64,000 nt of DNA from Pantoea brenneri (GTDB lineage: Bacteria; Pseudomonadota; Gammaproteobacteria; Enterobacterales; Enterobacteriaceae), in NCBI GenBank assembly GCA_002095305.1, contig MIEI01000012.1:16947-80946 (forward strand). Reading direction: 5' to 3'. Within the stretch, counting starts at the first letter, position 1, and each line of letters starts with the position of its first letter. Of this stretch, positions 1-7,576 are shown in pieces. Position numbers and translations under genes: made by a program. The notes below the pieces were generated by a model. The model had not been told where the DNA came from. It worked only from the letters and a program-made list of their open reading frames with translations, and did not search any database.

Positions 1-1187
1 TTTTCAGCAATAATGCTGCCTAGCGAGCCAGCACCAATTATTAACACCTTTTTACTACGTATTTCGTTAGCCGCTTCCCCACGTGTTCTGAGCTGGTCAG
101 CAGCCCAGTTTTGCGTTCGTATCCATGAAATGGGATCCAGAGATGTCGCCTGTTCACAATCCCAAACACGATGATTACGTTCCAAAGCGCGGAATCCAGG
201 GCGCGTCGTTATTTTTTTACTAAGGCCCTTCAATTGCAATGCCAGCCAGTGGATCCGCGTTGGAGCGTTTCCAATCCTTTCTGCAAGCGGGAATCCGAGC
301 AATAGTAAGTTGGGATGCCGTCGCTTGTAGCGGCCTCTGACCGAACGGCCAATATCAGTAAAGAAGTCAGGCAGCGATAGACCACTGTGTTCATACCAAT
401 TATTCAACTCTTCCCAAGTCCGCGGCGCCTGCCAGGGAGCCAAAACGGGCAGTGATGGTAAAATAGTCCAGATAGAGTTTATTACTCTTTTACTTTTACG
501 CATGAAAGGAGACCATTTCATTGTCCGGATAAGCTTTTCCTTTTTATCGAAAAACTCCCGCAAATAAAGCGTTCCTCTCGCTCCAGGCAATCCACTGCTG
601 CTTGCAAAACCCCATTCGCCGGTCTGCGATTTCCAGAACGGTAGGTCATCAATACACTCGTTAAAACCGATAACAGTAAATGGCGACTGTCCCGGGAAGG
701 CAGGCAACTCAAGCGCATCCCCGGGCGTGGCTAGCCTGTCCTGTGAGGCAGCGTCAACCCATAATAGTAGCCTGCTAAGCCGCCAACGAACTCTGGCAAG
801 CAATCCATCCGGCTCAAGTCCCCATTGATTACGGCCAAATACAGCAGGTGTATTCTCAAGACATGGATTGCCGGTGGTCCATTCGCATGAAGATTTGCCT
901 GCAAAATTGTAGTTTTGATGCGGAAAAGTCGCAGATATCCCTTTAGATTTGTCAGGATAAAACTCAATTCGTACTTGGCATCCTTCATGCCAGAGCACCA
1001 AATGCCAGACACTATTTTCTGGAATGAAAAGGGATGGTGTAACGGACAGTTTTATGTTGAGTTTAAGCGACCATTTCTGATTCTCAGAAAGCATCCAGGC
1101 ACTGCCTGTCTGAACCCTTGGATCTTCATTCACTAAGATGAAAATATCATTGAGTTCAGCAGGCACTTGTTGAATAACTTTACTCAA
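1..1187 (-). CDS. cap2: CBASS Cap2-like E2-E1 fusion protein (partial, runs off the left edge)
   Basis: I translated this strand by hand: one frame stays open from a TTG at 1187-1185 to the window edge, about 395 residues without a stop. The first ~150 residues look like an E2 ubiquitin-conjugating fold, with a candidate catalytic cysteine at residue 109 in the context GNPCLE. The last visible residues (about 378-395) read KKVLIIGAGSLGS, the nucleotide-binding glycine motif of ThiF/E1 adenylating enzymes. In type II CBASS, Cap2 conjugates the CD-NTase C-terminus to a target and so primes it. The TTG overlaps the TGA of the upstream CD-NTase gene, which suggests translational coupling. No good ribosome site is visible, and an ATG at residue 32 is an alternative start. 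A Cap3 JAB protease may follow beyond the edge. Confidence 0.8.
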   Translation of the reverse strand, partial: MSKVIQQVPAELNDIFILVNEDPRVQTGSAWMLSENQKWSLKLNIKLSVTPSLFIPENSVWHLVLWHEGCQVRIEFYPDKSKGISATFPHQNYNFAGKSSCEWTTGNPCLENTPAVFGRNQWGLEPDGLLARVRWRLSRLLLWVDAASQDRLATPGDALELPAFPGQSPFTVIGFNECIDDLPFWKSQTGEWGFASSSGLPGARGTLYLREFFDKKEKLIRTMKWSPFMRKSKRVINSIWTILPSLPVLAPWQAPRTWEELNNWYEHSGLSLPDFFTDIGRSVRGRYKRRHPNLLLLGFPLAERIGNAPTRIHWLALQLKGLSKKITTRPGFRALERNHRVWDCEQATSLDPISWIRTQNWAADQLRTRGEAANEIRSKKVLIIGAGSLGSIIAE

Positions 1188-2329
1188 GCGAAACGTCCGG
1201 TTCTCTGAGGGTCTGCGGCCTTACTTGGTGGAGTAAATCCCGCGTTACGATCGCCACCCTGCGGACCGGGTAATGGAAACTTCGAGCCAAGCAGCTTGCG
1301 CCATAGCTCAGCACTCTCCTTTGCATCCTCCGAAGCCAATGCACTGCGAGCAATTTCCGCAGCAACCTCCAGACCTTCATAAAAGTCACAGAAGTCGCCA
1401 GCAGATAATCGCGCCAATACGTCATGTTCTTCTACACCGTGGTCAGAAAGCCACGGCTTACTTTTAATAGTATAAAGGTCTTTCCAGCGTACTAGAAAAG
1501 TATCCATTAACTGAACTAAGCCTCTTGCCATCGAGGTGGTTCCATCATCCAGAGCATTGCCTATGAGGTGTTCCAGAGGATACCCTTTAGGATATTTGGG
1601 CAAGTTTTCACTATTTTGTTGTCGCCACCATTTTACCGCTCTAACAATATTTATGTAATGACTGTTGCATAGACGGTTTTTCTCAGCGGTCCATCTTATC
1701 TGAGCAAGGGGGTGAGTCCGGCCCCATTCATTCTTTTCTCTATCAGGGAGCACTAGCGGATGCGCTTTCCATTCTGATGCAGGAGCGTCTTGAACCGGGG
1801 ACGAATTATTTTGGGACCAGCTGCTTGTAACCGGTGACCAGCTTTTGTTCAGGCGCCAATCAGTTTGCTCTTCCAGCGAATTTACCGTCAGAACTGATTC
1901 TGAGCGGTAGAGTTGCTCAAGCCGGATTTTTTCTTCACCAGATGCTGGAATTGCAGTAACAACCAGATCCAGTTCGACATAAGTGAGGGTAATACCAAAA
2001 GATCGTCCCTGAGCTACCCATTTGCCCGGATAATATTTCTCCAAAAAGGGGACAAACAAATCCATTGCCTCGCTGGGGGCTATCTTTGTGTGGTCAAGAT
2101 TGGTCACCACAACAATATCGACATCTGGGCGTTTATCACCTAACGGGCGTATAGCGGTTGAACGTCGAATACTGCCCTGCAGAAATGTTGACACAACGAT
2201 ATCTTGGAGAGGTTCGTAATTCTTCAGGCGATCACGCAACGTTTTTGCACCACCTTTCCAGTCTTCCTTCTGCGTAGCAGTTGGCCTAATGTTTGCTAAA
2301 AATTCATTAAACTGTGTATTAAGTTCCAT
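1184..2329 (-). CDS. CBASS CD-NTase (cGAS/DncV-like nucleotidyltransferase)
   Basis: This 381-residue protein has the nucleotidyltransferase signature: G52-S53, then D69-V-D71, and a third acidic residue D121 in VELDLV. CD-NTases make cyclic di- or trinucleotide second messengers on phage infection. The visible motifs do not settle the clade or the product. The gene begins five bases after the effector stop and overlaps the Cap2 start, so the three are one transcription unit. The C-terminus ends in a flexible, proline- and glycine-rich stretch finishing GRFA. That suits a tail conjugated by Cap2, though this role is inferred. Nothing is broken or truncated. Confidence 0.88.
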   Translation of the reverse strand: MELNTQFNEFLANIRPTATQKEDWKGGAKTLRDRLKNYEPLQDIVVSTFLQGSIRRSTAIRPLGDKRPDVDIVVVTNLDHTKIAPSEAMDLFVPFLEKYYPGKWVAQGRSFGITLTYVELDLVVTAIPASGEEKIRLEQLYRSESVLTVNSLEEQTDWRLNKSWSPVTSSWSQNNSSPVQDAPASEWKAHPLVLPDREKNEWGRTHPLAQIRWTAEKNRLCNSHYINIVRAVKWWRQQNSENLPKYPKGYPLEHLIGNALDDGTTSMARGLVQLMDTFLVRWKDLYTIKSKPWLSDHGVEEHDVLARLSAGDFCDFYEGLEVAAEIARSALASEDAKESAELWRKLLGSKFPLPGPQGGDRNAGFTPPSKAADPQRTGRFA

Positions 2330-2334
2330 CGTGA

Positions 2335-3840
2335 TTAAACCTTAAATGAAGGAAGGTATGAGCCATCTCGCTGGCGTTGGAAGTCAAATTCGTAAAATAT
2401 ACAGGCTCCCATGTAGTCAGTTTGCTGACCAACAAAGAAATTAACGGCATTGGGCGCTGCACTAAAAATATGCACTTTTGCGCCAAACTTGACCCGGGCC
2501 TCACCAAATTCATGAGCAATAAATTCAGCTATGGCTGACGCATGTGTGCCGCTGGTGACCGCCTTAAATCCACAGCCTGCCTCTGGAGTAAAATGTAAAA
2601 TACGACCAGTTTCAGGCAGGTTAGTACCAATATATTCACGGGCATCATGTAGGGCATTTCTTGTGACGCTGATAACTATAGCAATGTCGCGACCTTCACC
2701 AAGCGTTTCTACATGTAAGACCGTAGGCCTAATTTCACCTCCATCATTAACATTCCACACAGACGACCCTGCCTTCCCTTTTTGCACCAACTCGACTTCA
2801 ATATTCGATTTAGTGCCGAAGCATTTGCCAGCAAGCATCGCAATCGATGTATGCGCATCAAGGAAAAGTCGGATCCTGTTTCCGCTTTCGGCTTGCCTAA
2901 CTTTCATGAGAAACTCGGTAACTACAGGCTGAATTGATGACCCCCACTCCCCACCTAGCGCGGGAAATCGGCCTTCGAAATATCGAAGTAGTGAGAGGGT
3001 GTATTCTGGAGATGCATCCAGCGCTTCGAATGGGCCATCTCTAAACGATCGGAGCGCTACAGCTCTGTATTCATCTGGAGGTGACAACAGTAATAATTGT
3101 TCTGTTGCGCACATCTCTTCGAACTGGGCGCGATTGAAGTGATATTTGCCCTGTCCTTTCAACGTTCTTATGAGTCCGTCGTAGCGAAAATCGGAATTTT
3201 TTTCACAGGGTACCATTCCGACAAATTTGAATTGCAGATTGGCGACTTCACGTAGACGTTCCAGTGAGAAAGAAGGTGCTTCAATTCTGAATCCATTCAG
3301 GACTTCATAAAGCTGCTCATCGCAAGTAAGCCCCAAATGTTCACGCCACAGTTTGCGAACTTTTCCCATCTCACTGTTGCCGGTTTTACCTACACCAAGT
3401 TTATTGAGATCGAGAGATCCGTCTGTATTCCTATGGATCTTGCCCAGCTCATCGCCATCTCGAATAGAGTCGGTTGTAACAAGGATAAAGGCCGAGTTTG
3501 GAGGGGCAATTTGTTTGGCATCTCTGAGACGCTCAAGCAAGGATGTAGATTTGGCATTGATAAATTCAGGGTCAATGAGATCTCTGAATCCAAACCTTCC
3601 ACCTGATACCACATGAAATTTAATTTGAAAATATTCAGCAGCAATCCGTTCTGAGCCATATCCTGGCTTTGGAGGGTCATATTTGGCGACCACATCATCA
3701 AAGGCCTTTGGCGCATCTGCTTCATATGAAACTTCGATAACATCTGAGCGCGTTTTGTCTTTTAGAAAAGAAGCATGGTACCAGAACAAGCGAGCCTGAT
3801 AATCATGCCCTTGCCAACCCGCAACTACTGCTTGTGCCAT
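2335..3840 (-). CDS. cap4: CBASS effector: N-terminal nuclease-like domain with C-terminal SAVED domain (Cap4-like)
   Basis: About 501 residues from the ATG at 3840, which has GGGAAG upstream; an ATG at 3900 is possible but has no ribosome site. The N-terminus has GHDYQARLFW, then DD at 48-49 and QIK at 72-74, the arrangement of PD-(D/E)xK-type (DUF4297-like) DNA nucleases. The C-terminus (about 330-501) looks like a SAVED domain: alternating strands, then a stretch HIFSAAPNAVNFFVGQ and a final FYEFDFQ strand. SAVED domains bind cyclic oligonucleotides, and in Cap4 binding switches on DNA degradation. It is the first gene of the CBASS operon. The SAVED call is from pattern recognition; the nuclease family is less certain. 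Confidence 0.78.
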   Translation of the reverse strand: MAQAVVAGWQGHDYQARLFWYHASFLKDKTRSDVIEVSYEADAPKAFDDVVAKYDPPKPGYGSERIAAEYFQIKFHVVSGGRFGFRDLIDPEFINAKSTSLLERLRDAKQIAPPNSAFILVTTDSIRDGDELGKIHRNTDGSLDLNKLGVGKTGNSEMGKVRKLWREHLGLTCDEQLYEVLNGFRIEAPSFSLERLREVANLQFKFVGMVPCEKNSDFRYDGLIRTLKGQGKYHFNRAQFEEMCATEQLLLLSPPDEYRAVALRSFRDGPFEALDASPEYTLSLLRYFEGRFPALGGEWGSSIQPVVTEFLMKVRQAESGNRIRLFLDAHTSIAMLAGKCFGTKSNIEVELVQKGKAGSSVWNVNDGGEIRPTVLHVETLGEGRDIAIVISVTRNALHDAREYIGTNLPETGRILHFTPEAGCGFKAVTSGTHASAIAEFIAHEFGEARVKFGAKVHIFSAAPNAVNFFVGQQTDYMGACIFYEFDFQRQRDGSYLPSFKV

Positions 3841-4280
3841 GAGATTCTTCCCAAAAAATAGTAATAATTTGAAACTATCATTTTGGACGATACTGATCAA
3901 GCAGCCAGAGGGAAGATGAAGATATGAAAAGTTTCCTATTGTGGTTATTAGAATTAACTTTATGAATTTAAATACTAATTTTTCCCTCGAGTTTAGTGAA
4001 CGCCGAATTTATCGGCTAAGAATTGAAAACATAGCCGATACAATGGTTCAGCTTTTCTGATACAGATCATTAGAGTTACCGTAGATGTCCTTAAATTAAG
4101 AAGGTTACAGCCGCTATCAAAGTTTTGTGACCCAATGTCCAGCGTTTACTTGGCTGCAGCATCAGTCACACCATATAGGAATATAAAATGTTTAAATGTC
4201 CGGTTCTGGCACATAGCAGCCTGTCTGCAAGTTGAGATTGGTCAAACTTGGCCGGACTCATATCTGTCAGCTTTTCTTAG
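3841..4280. promoter_or_regulatory. AT-rich gap between CBASS and IS110, presumed CBASS promoter region
   Basis: No gene is visible in these 440 bases. The stretch is AT-rich and lies upstream of the minus-strand CBASS operon, so it should hold its promoter. It contains a perfect 9-bp inverted repeat, TATCGGCTA at 4010-4018 and TAGCCGATA at 4032-4040, spaced by 13 bases. The spacing suits an operator or a weak hairpin. Part of the stretch near 4281 could be the non-coding end of the insertion sequence. I could not fix a -10/-35 pair. Confidence 0.4.
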
Positions 4281-5252
4281 TCACCGACTAACAGTTGTCT
4301 TCACTGCAACGTGAGGGCTGAAAGCTGTTCCCGATTTGAGTACTCCGAAAATTATATGGATGAGTTTGCGCATTACAGCTCCCACAACCAACATCCTGGG
4401 CTTACCCGCAAGCAGAAGACGTTGTCCGAATGCATATATGTCCGGGTTATATTTAAGTGCCACTAGAGCTGGCATATAAAGGGCTTACCGGAGCTTAGCA
4501 TCTCCCATTTTTGACATACGAGCTTTACCCCGAACTGACGTTCCAGACTGATGATGACGGGGATTGAGACCCAGAAAAGCGGTTACTTCTTTAGCTTTTT
4601 TGAACTCTTTACTGGTCATGAAGGACAGTATCATGCTGCTTGAAATGGCCCCTATGCCCGGAATAGACTGCAGCAGATCATCCTGTCTTTTCAGCTCAGC
4701 ATCGTTACTGATGTGGTCTTTTATTTCCCGCCTTACCGCTTCAATTTCCATCTTCAAGTGGTTGATCATGCGTTCAACAGAATCTTGGGTGTCAATATCT
4801 GTATTTTCACGTCGGTTGCATTCCATTCTCAGCATGCCGTTAAGTGCACCAATACGCCGTACGAGAGCCTGCAATTTTCTGACGGGTGCTGATATGGGTT
4901 TCCATTGATCTGGCTGCATGGCTTTACAGAAACGTGCAATTAGTCTGGAGTCCGCTTTATCAGTTTTAGTTCTGGTAAGTTCAGAAGCCGCAAATCCCTT
5001 AATTCTTGCGGGATTAACGATGCTGACTTTCAGATTCTTTTCGTACAGAAAGGTAGCGAGAGCAGTACCATAATTGCCGGTTGCTTCAAGACATACATGA
5101 ATGTCCGGAATGCTGCCCACCTGCAGCCACTTGCAGAGTGCTTTAAATCCGGCGGGGGTGTTTTCAAATGCTTTGCACCGATAAGCTCCGTCACAGAGTT
5201 CAGCTGCATCAAACTTCTTACTGGCAATATCAATTCCAAGATACACAGTCAT
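4281..5252 (-). pseudogene. IS110-family transposase, interrupted by an in-frame TAA
   Basis: The frame starts MTVYLGIDIASKKFD and holds the DEDD catalytic pattern of IS110 RuvC-like transposases: D in GIDIAS, E in CLEATGNYG, and the pair in KTDKADSRLIARF. The C-terminal helix-hairpin region has SIPGIGAISS and FLGLNPRHHQSG. A TAA at 4487-4485 follows KMGDAKLR, yet the same frame continues ALYMPALVALKYNP down to 4281. The whole frame is 324 codons, the usual IS110 length. Reading AAA (Lys) for TAA would give the common sequence LRKALYMPA, so one substitution probably inactivated it. A truncated 255-residue protein lacking the C-terminal serine-bearing domain would be made. Confidence 0.85.
4281..5252 (-). 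mobile_element. IS110-family insertion sequence (minimum extent; ends not determined)
   Basis: Only the transposase reading frame is certain. IS110 elements lack clear terminal inverted repeats and target duplications, so the borders cannot be read off. The family encodes a bridge RNA in a non-coding end next to the transposase. That RNA would lie in 5253-5440 for the IS110 group, or in about 4140-4280 for the IS1111 group. The element separates the CBASS cargo from the plasmid leading region. Confidence 0.6.
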
Positions 5253-5737
5253 AGCTTTTCCTCGTTAAGTTCAGCTGACCTACCTTGCAAATTCAGGCTC
5301 ACCGGTATGCGGGGCCACAGATACCCTTCGGTCATAAACTGAAAAAAGAGACAAAGCGGCAGTTATCTTATTCACTGGCTCATTGGCCAAAGGAAGTCGC
5401 CGGCCTGCTTTGCCCAGATATTAACGTACAGAATCAAACTGATCTGTGTGACTGATTATACAAGGAAGTCGCTTCGCTCCGCCTCTTTGCCTGTTCCCGT
5501 CCTGCGGCCGGAAATAGGCAGGGATAAAGTGCCGTGCCCTCACGGTAGCCGGGCCGCTTCGCAGTCAAGGGAAGCTTCGCCGTCCTGCTCACCCGTTCCC
5601 CGCCGTACGCGGGACATTCAGTCCGCTCCGGCGGCGCGTGCGGCTTGCGCGTCCGCCCCTGCCTGCTCCGCTTTACGCCCGTCTTTGTGGTGGTCACGGC
5701 ACCAAAGTGGTGCCCCCTGACACTTAGGAGCATAACT
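5253..5737. promoter_or_regulatory. Long GC-rich leader upstream of the methyltransferase gene (leader A)
   Basis: These 485 bases hold no convincing gene. The first ~190 bases may be the non-coding end of IS110. From about 5460 the sequence turns GC-rich and hairpin-rich. One hairpin, GGCACC at 5698-5703 pairing with GGTGCC at 5709-5714, lies just before the ribosome site. The segments CTCCGCTTTACGCC and TCACGGCAC recur in the leader of the klcA-like gene at 7113, in the same order. The position suggests a member of a family of leading-region leaders. Confidence 0.45.
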
Positions 5738-6382
5738 ATGTCCCGATTCATGCGTGGCGACAGCGTAGAGATCATGGCCGGCTTTCCGGATAACAGCATC
5801 GACTTCATTCTGACCGACCCCCCGTACCTCGTCGGCTTTAAGGACCGTTCCGGCCGTTCAATCGCCAACGACGTGAGCGACGAATGGGTGCTGCCGGCCA
5901 GCCGTGAAATGTTCCGCGTGCTCAAAAACAACAGCCTGGCGGTGAGTTTCTACGGCTGGAACCGCGTGGACGTCTTCATGCAGGCATGGAAATTGGCGGG
6001 CTTTCGCGTCGTCGGGCACCTCGTGTTCACCAAAACCTACGCATCGAAATCGGCATTTGTCGGGTATCAGCATGAAAGCGCCTACCTGCTGGCTAAAGGG
6101 CGCCCGCCGCTGCCGGCGAAGCCCTTACCTGACGTGATGCCCTGGCAGTACACGGGCAACCGGCACCATCCGACCGAAAAGCCGGTGAGCGTATTGCAGC
6201 CGCTTATCGAAACCTTCACGAAGCCCGGTGATCTGGTTTTAGACCCGTTTGCAGGCTCCGGCTCGACCTGCGTCGCCGCGGACCAGTGCGGCCGGCGCTG
6301 GATCGGTATCGAACTGCTGGAGCAGTACCACTCCGCCGGCCTGCGCCGCCTGGGAGAATTGCGTGCCGCTCGTGCCGCATAA
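5738..6382 (+). CDS. Site-specific DNA methyltransferase (N4/N6, beta-class order)
   Basis: A 214-residue protein whose ATG at 5738 follows TTAGGAG. The catalytic motif DPPY is at residues 27-30. The SAM-binding motif DPFAGSGST comes late, at about 168-177, which gives the order of beta-class amino-methyltransferases, with HPTEKPV just before it. It probably methylates adenine or N4-cytosine in DNA. No restriction endonuclease is nearby, so it is an orphan enzyme of the kind common on conjugative plasmids, where it may protect entering DNA from host restriction. The recognition sequence cannot be inferred. It heads a block of plus-strand leading-region genes and sits 34 bases upstream of a small unknown gene. 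Confidence 0.88.
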   Translation: MSRFMRGDSVEIMAGFPDNSIDFILTDPPYLVGFKDRSGRSIANDVSDEWVLPASREMFRVLKNNSLAVSFYGWNRVDVFMQAWKLAGFRVVGHLVFTKTYASKSAFVGYQHESAYLLAKGRPPLPAKPLPDVMPWQYTGNRHHPTEKPVSVLQPLIETFTKPGDLVLDPFAGSGSTCVAADQCGRRWIGIELLEQYHSAGLRRLGELRAARAA

Positions 6383-6416
6383 CGTATTTCCGTGACCAGA
6401 CCATAAGGACAGCACC

Positions 6417-6647
6417 ATGACAGACCAGACACTGACGACCGAGAACGCGCAGCTAACTGACGACATAAACGATCTGGAGGAATCGCTTTACGAGTTTCAC
6501 CTTCGTTTACGGGACATGACAAAGCGCCATCTTTTCCGCGGCGCGGCGCCGGCACAGAAGATGGCCGGGATGCTGATCGAGCAGATAGATACAGAACTGG
6601 TGGCGCTGTACCGGCGCGCTGCCGAAATGCGAGGGCACCTGAAGTAA
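6417..6647 (+). CDS. Small hypothetical protein
   Basis: A 76-residue protein that I do not recognise. It starts MTDQTLTTENAQLTDDINDLEESLYEF, acidic and heptad-like, so the N-terminal half is probably helical or coiled-coil. The C-terminal half is basic. AAGGAC precedes the ATG. It lies 34 bases behind the methyltransferase and is probably cotranscribed with it. A 9-bp hairpin (6655-6675) follows at once. No signal peptide, membrane segment or cysteine pair is visible. Confidence 0.65.
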   Translation: MTDQTLTTENAQLTDDINDLEESLYEFHLRLRDMTKRHLFRGAAPAQKMAGMLIEQIDTELVALYRRAAEMRGHLK

Positions 6648-6654
6648 CAGACGG

Positions 6655-6675
6655 GGCGGTCATTTTATGACCGCC
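6655..6675 (+). terminator. Hairpin after the methyltransferase unit
   Basis: GGCGGTCAT at 6655-6663 pairs perfectly with ATGACCGCC at 6667-6675 across a TTT loop, eight bases after the stop at 6647. No U-run follows, so termination is plausible but not certain. Confidence 0.45.
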
Positions 6676-7112
6676 TGCTGTCTGTGTGCGGATACTGCCG
6701 CTGCCGGGCTTTTGTCCACAGGGTTACTGACCGGATATGCACCCGGGCTGTGGACAGAATGAAATAAGGATGTTGCTGCGCGCCGCTATTTTCCGCCATG
6801 CGGCGGGACAGGGCAGAAAACCCGGTCCGTGCGTGCTGCGGCCGGTACCGTGACTTCACTTTAGCCCGGCCGCTGCGTGTTCAAGAGATCGCTTCGCTCG
6901 CCATCCTCGCCCGTTCGCACTCGCTCCGCCGCGCTTACTTCCGTCGCGCCGCCGCTCAGAAATTCGCGACAGCGCCGTGCGTAATCCCGTCTCCCGCTCG
7001 CTTGCGCTGCGGCCTGCAGTGTCGCTCCTGAACACTCCGCTTTACGCCGGGCTGTCATTCAGTCACGGCACAGGCCGGAACATTAACCCCCTCTTACTGC
7101 GGAGATGTCTGA
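6676..7112 (+). promoter_or_regulatory. Long GC-rich leader upstream of the klcA-like gene (leader B)
   Basis: No gene is visible in these ~440 bases. From about 6866 it shares blocks with other leading-region leaders. GCTCGCTTGCGCTGCGGCCT at 6996-7015 is identical to 9624-9643. A block around 6889-6924 (TCGCTTCGC, then CCTCGCCCGTTCGCACTCGC) recurs near 9588-9621. CTCCGCTTTACGCC and TCACGGCAC are shared with leader A. Conserved blocks without coding capacity suggest a regulatory or structural role. Confidence 0.5.
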
Positions 7113-7550
7113 ATGAACACACAACCCCACGTTTTACAGCCGGCTTCTGTCCTGGCCGATTTTGTCAGCCTGCGTTTTCTGCCTTCCCTGTTTGGACACG
7201 ATTACGTGCAGGCCGAAAACAACGTGTACCTCTACGCCAGCCGCTATCTGGCGAACTATGACGGCACGGTCTGGGACTTTGTTCAGCTACCGGGCGGCGG
7301 CGGATACATGAAGCCGGAAGGTGAAGAACGCTACATGTATTCAAATCCGTATCACTGGACGGAGCTGGAAATCAGCGCCGACGCGGCGGGGATCATCATT
7401 ACGGCGCTGGTTCTCAACCATCGCAGCTGGCTATACGACCGCCACGACGACGAAGAACTGAGTGCGCACTTCTGCCAGCGCCACCGCCAGTTGATGGAAT
7501 GTGTGAAACACCATCCCGAAGCCGCCGCCATTTTCTGCGCCCTTAACTGA
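7113..7550 (+). CDS. klcA: Antirestriction protein of the ArdB/KlcA family
   Basis: A 145-residue protein of the usual family length. It carries the family core LPSLFGHDYVQAENNVYLYASRYLANYDG, then TVWDFVQLPGGGGYMKP, which matches the conserved Y..G.W.F...-NGG segment. ArdB/KlcA proteins protect incoming plasmid DNA from type I restriction without mimicking DNA. The ATG follows GCGGAGATGTCTGA, with GGAG as the ribosome site. It has its own long leader (leader B), and the predicted transferred strand is its template, which fits early expression in the recipient. A hairpin follows, then a convergent AT-rich gene. Confidence 0.88.
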   Translation: MNTQPHVLQPASVLADFVSLRFLPSLFGHDYVQAENNVYLYASRYLANYDGTVWDFVQLPGGGGYMKPEGEERYMYSNPYHWTELEISADAAGIIITALVLNHRSWLYDRHDDEELSAHFCQRHRQLMECVKHHPEAAAIFCALN

Positions 7551-7559
7551 TAACCAGTG

Positions 7560-7576
7560 GGGCGGCGAGACCGCCC
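7560..7576. terminator. Short hairpin between convergent genes
   Basis: GGGCGG (7560-7565) and CCGCCC (7571-7576) pair around a five-base loop in the 25-bp gap between klcA and the convergent gene ending at 7576. It could stop transcription from klcA, but no U-run follows. Confidence 0.35.

Noticed and set aside
5434..5931. 165-codon minus-strand frame across the leader and methyltransferase start
   Set aside because: It overlaps the real methyltransferase gene and a repeated leader and has Arg/Ser/Pro-rich antisense composition.
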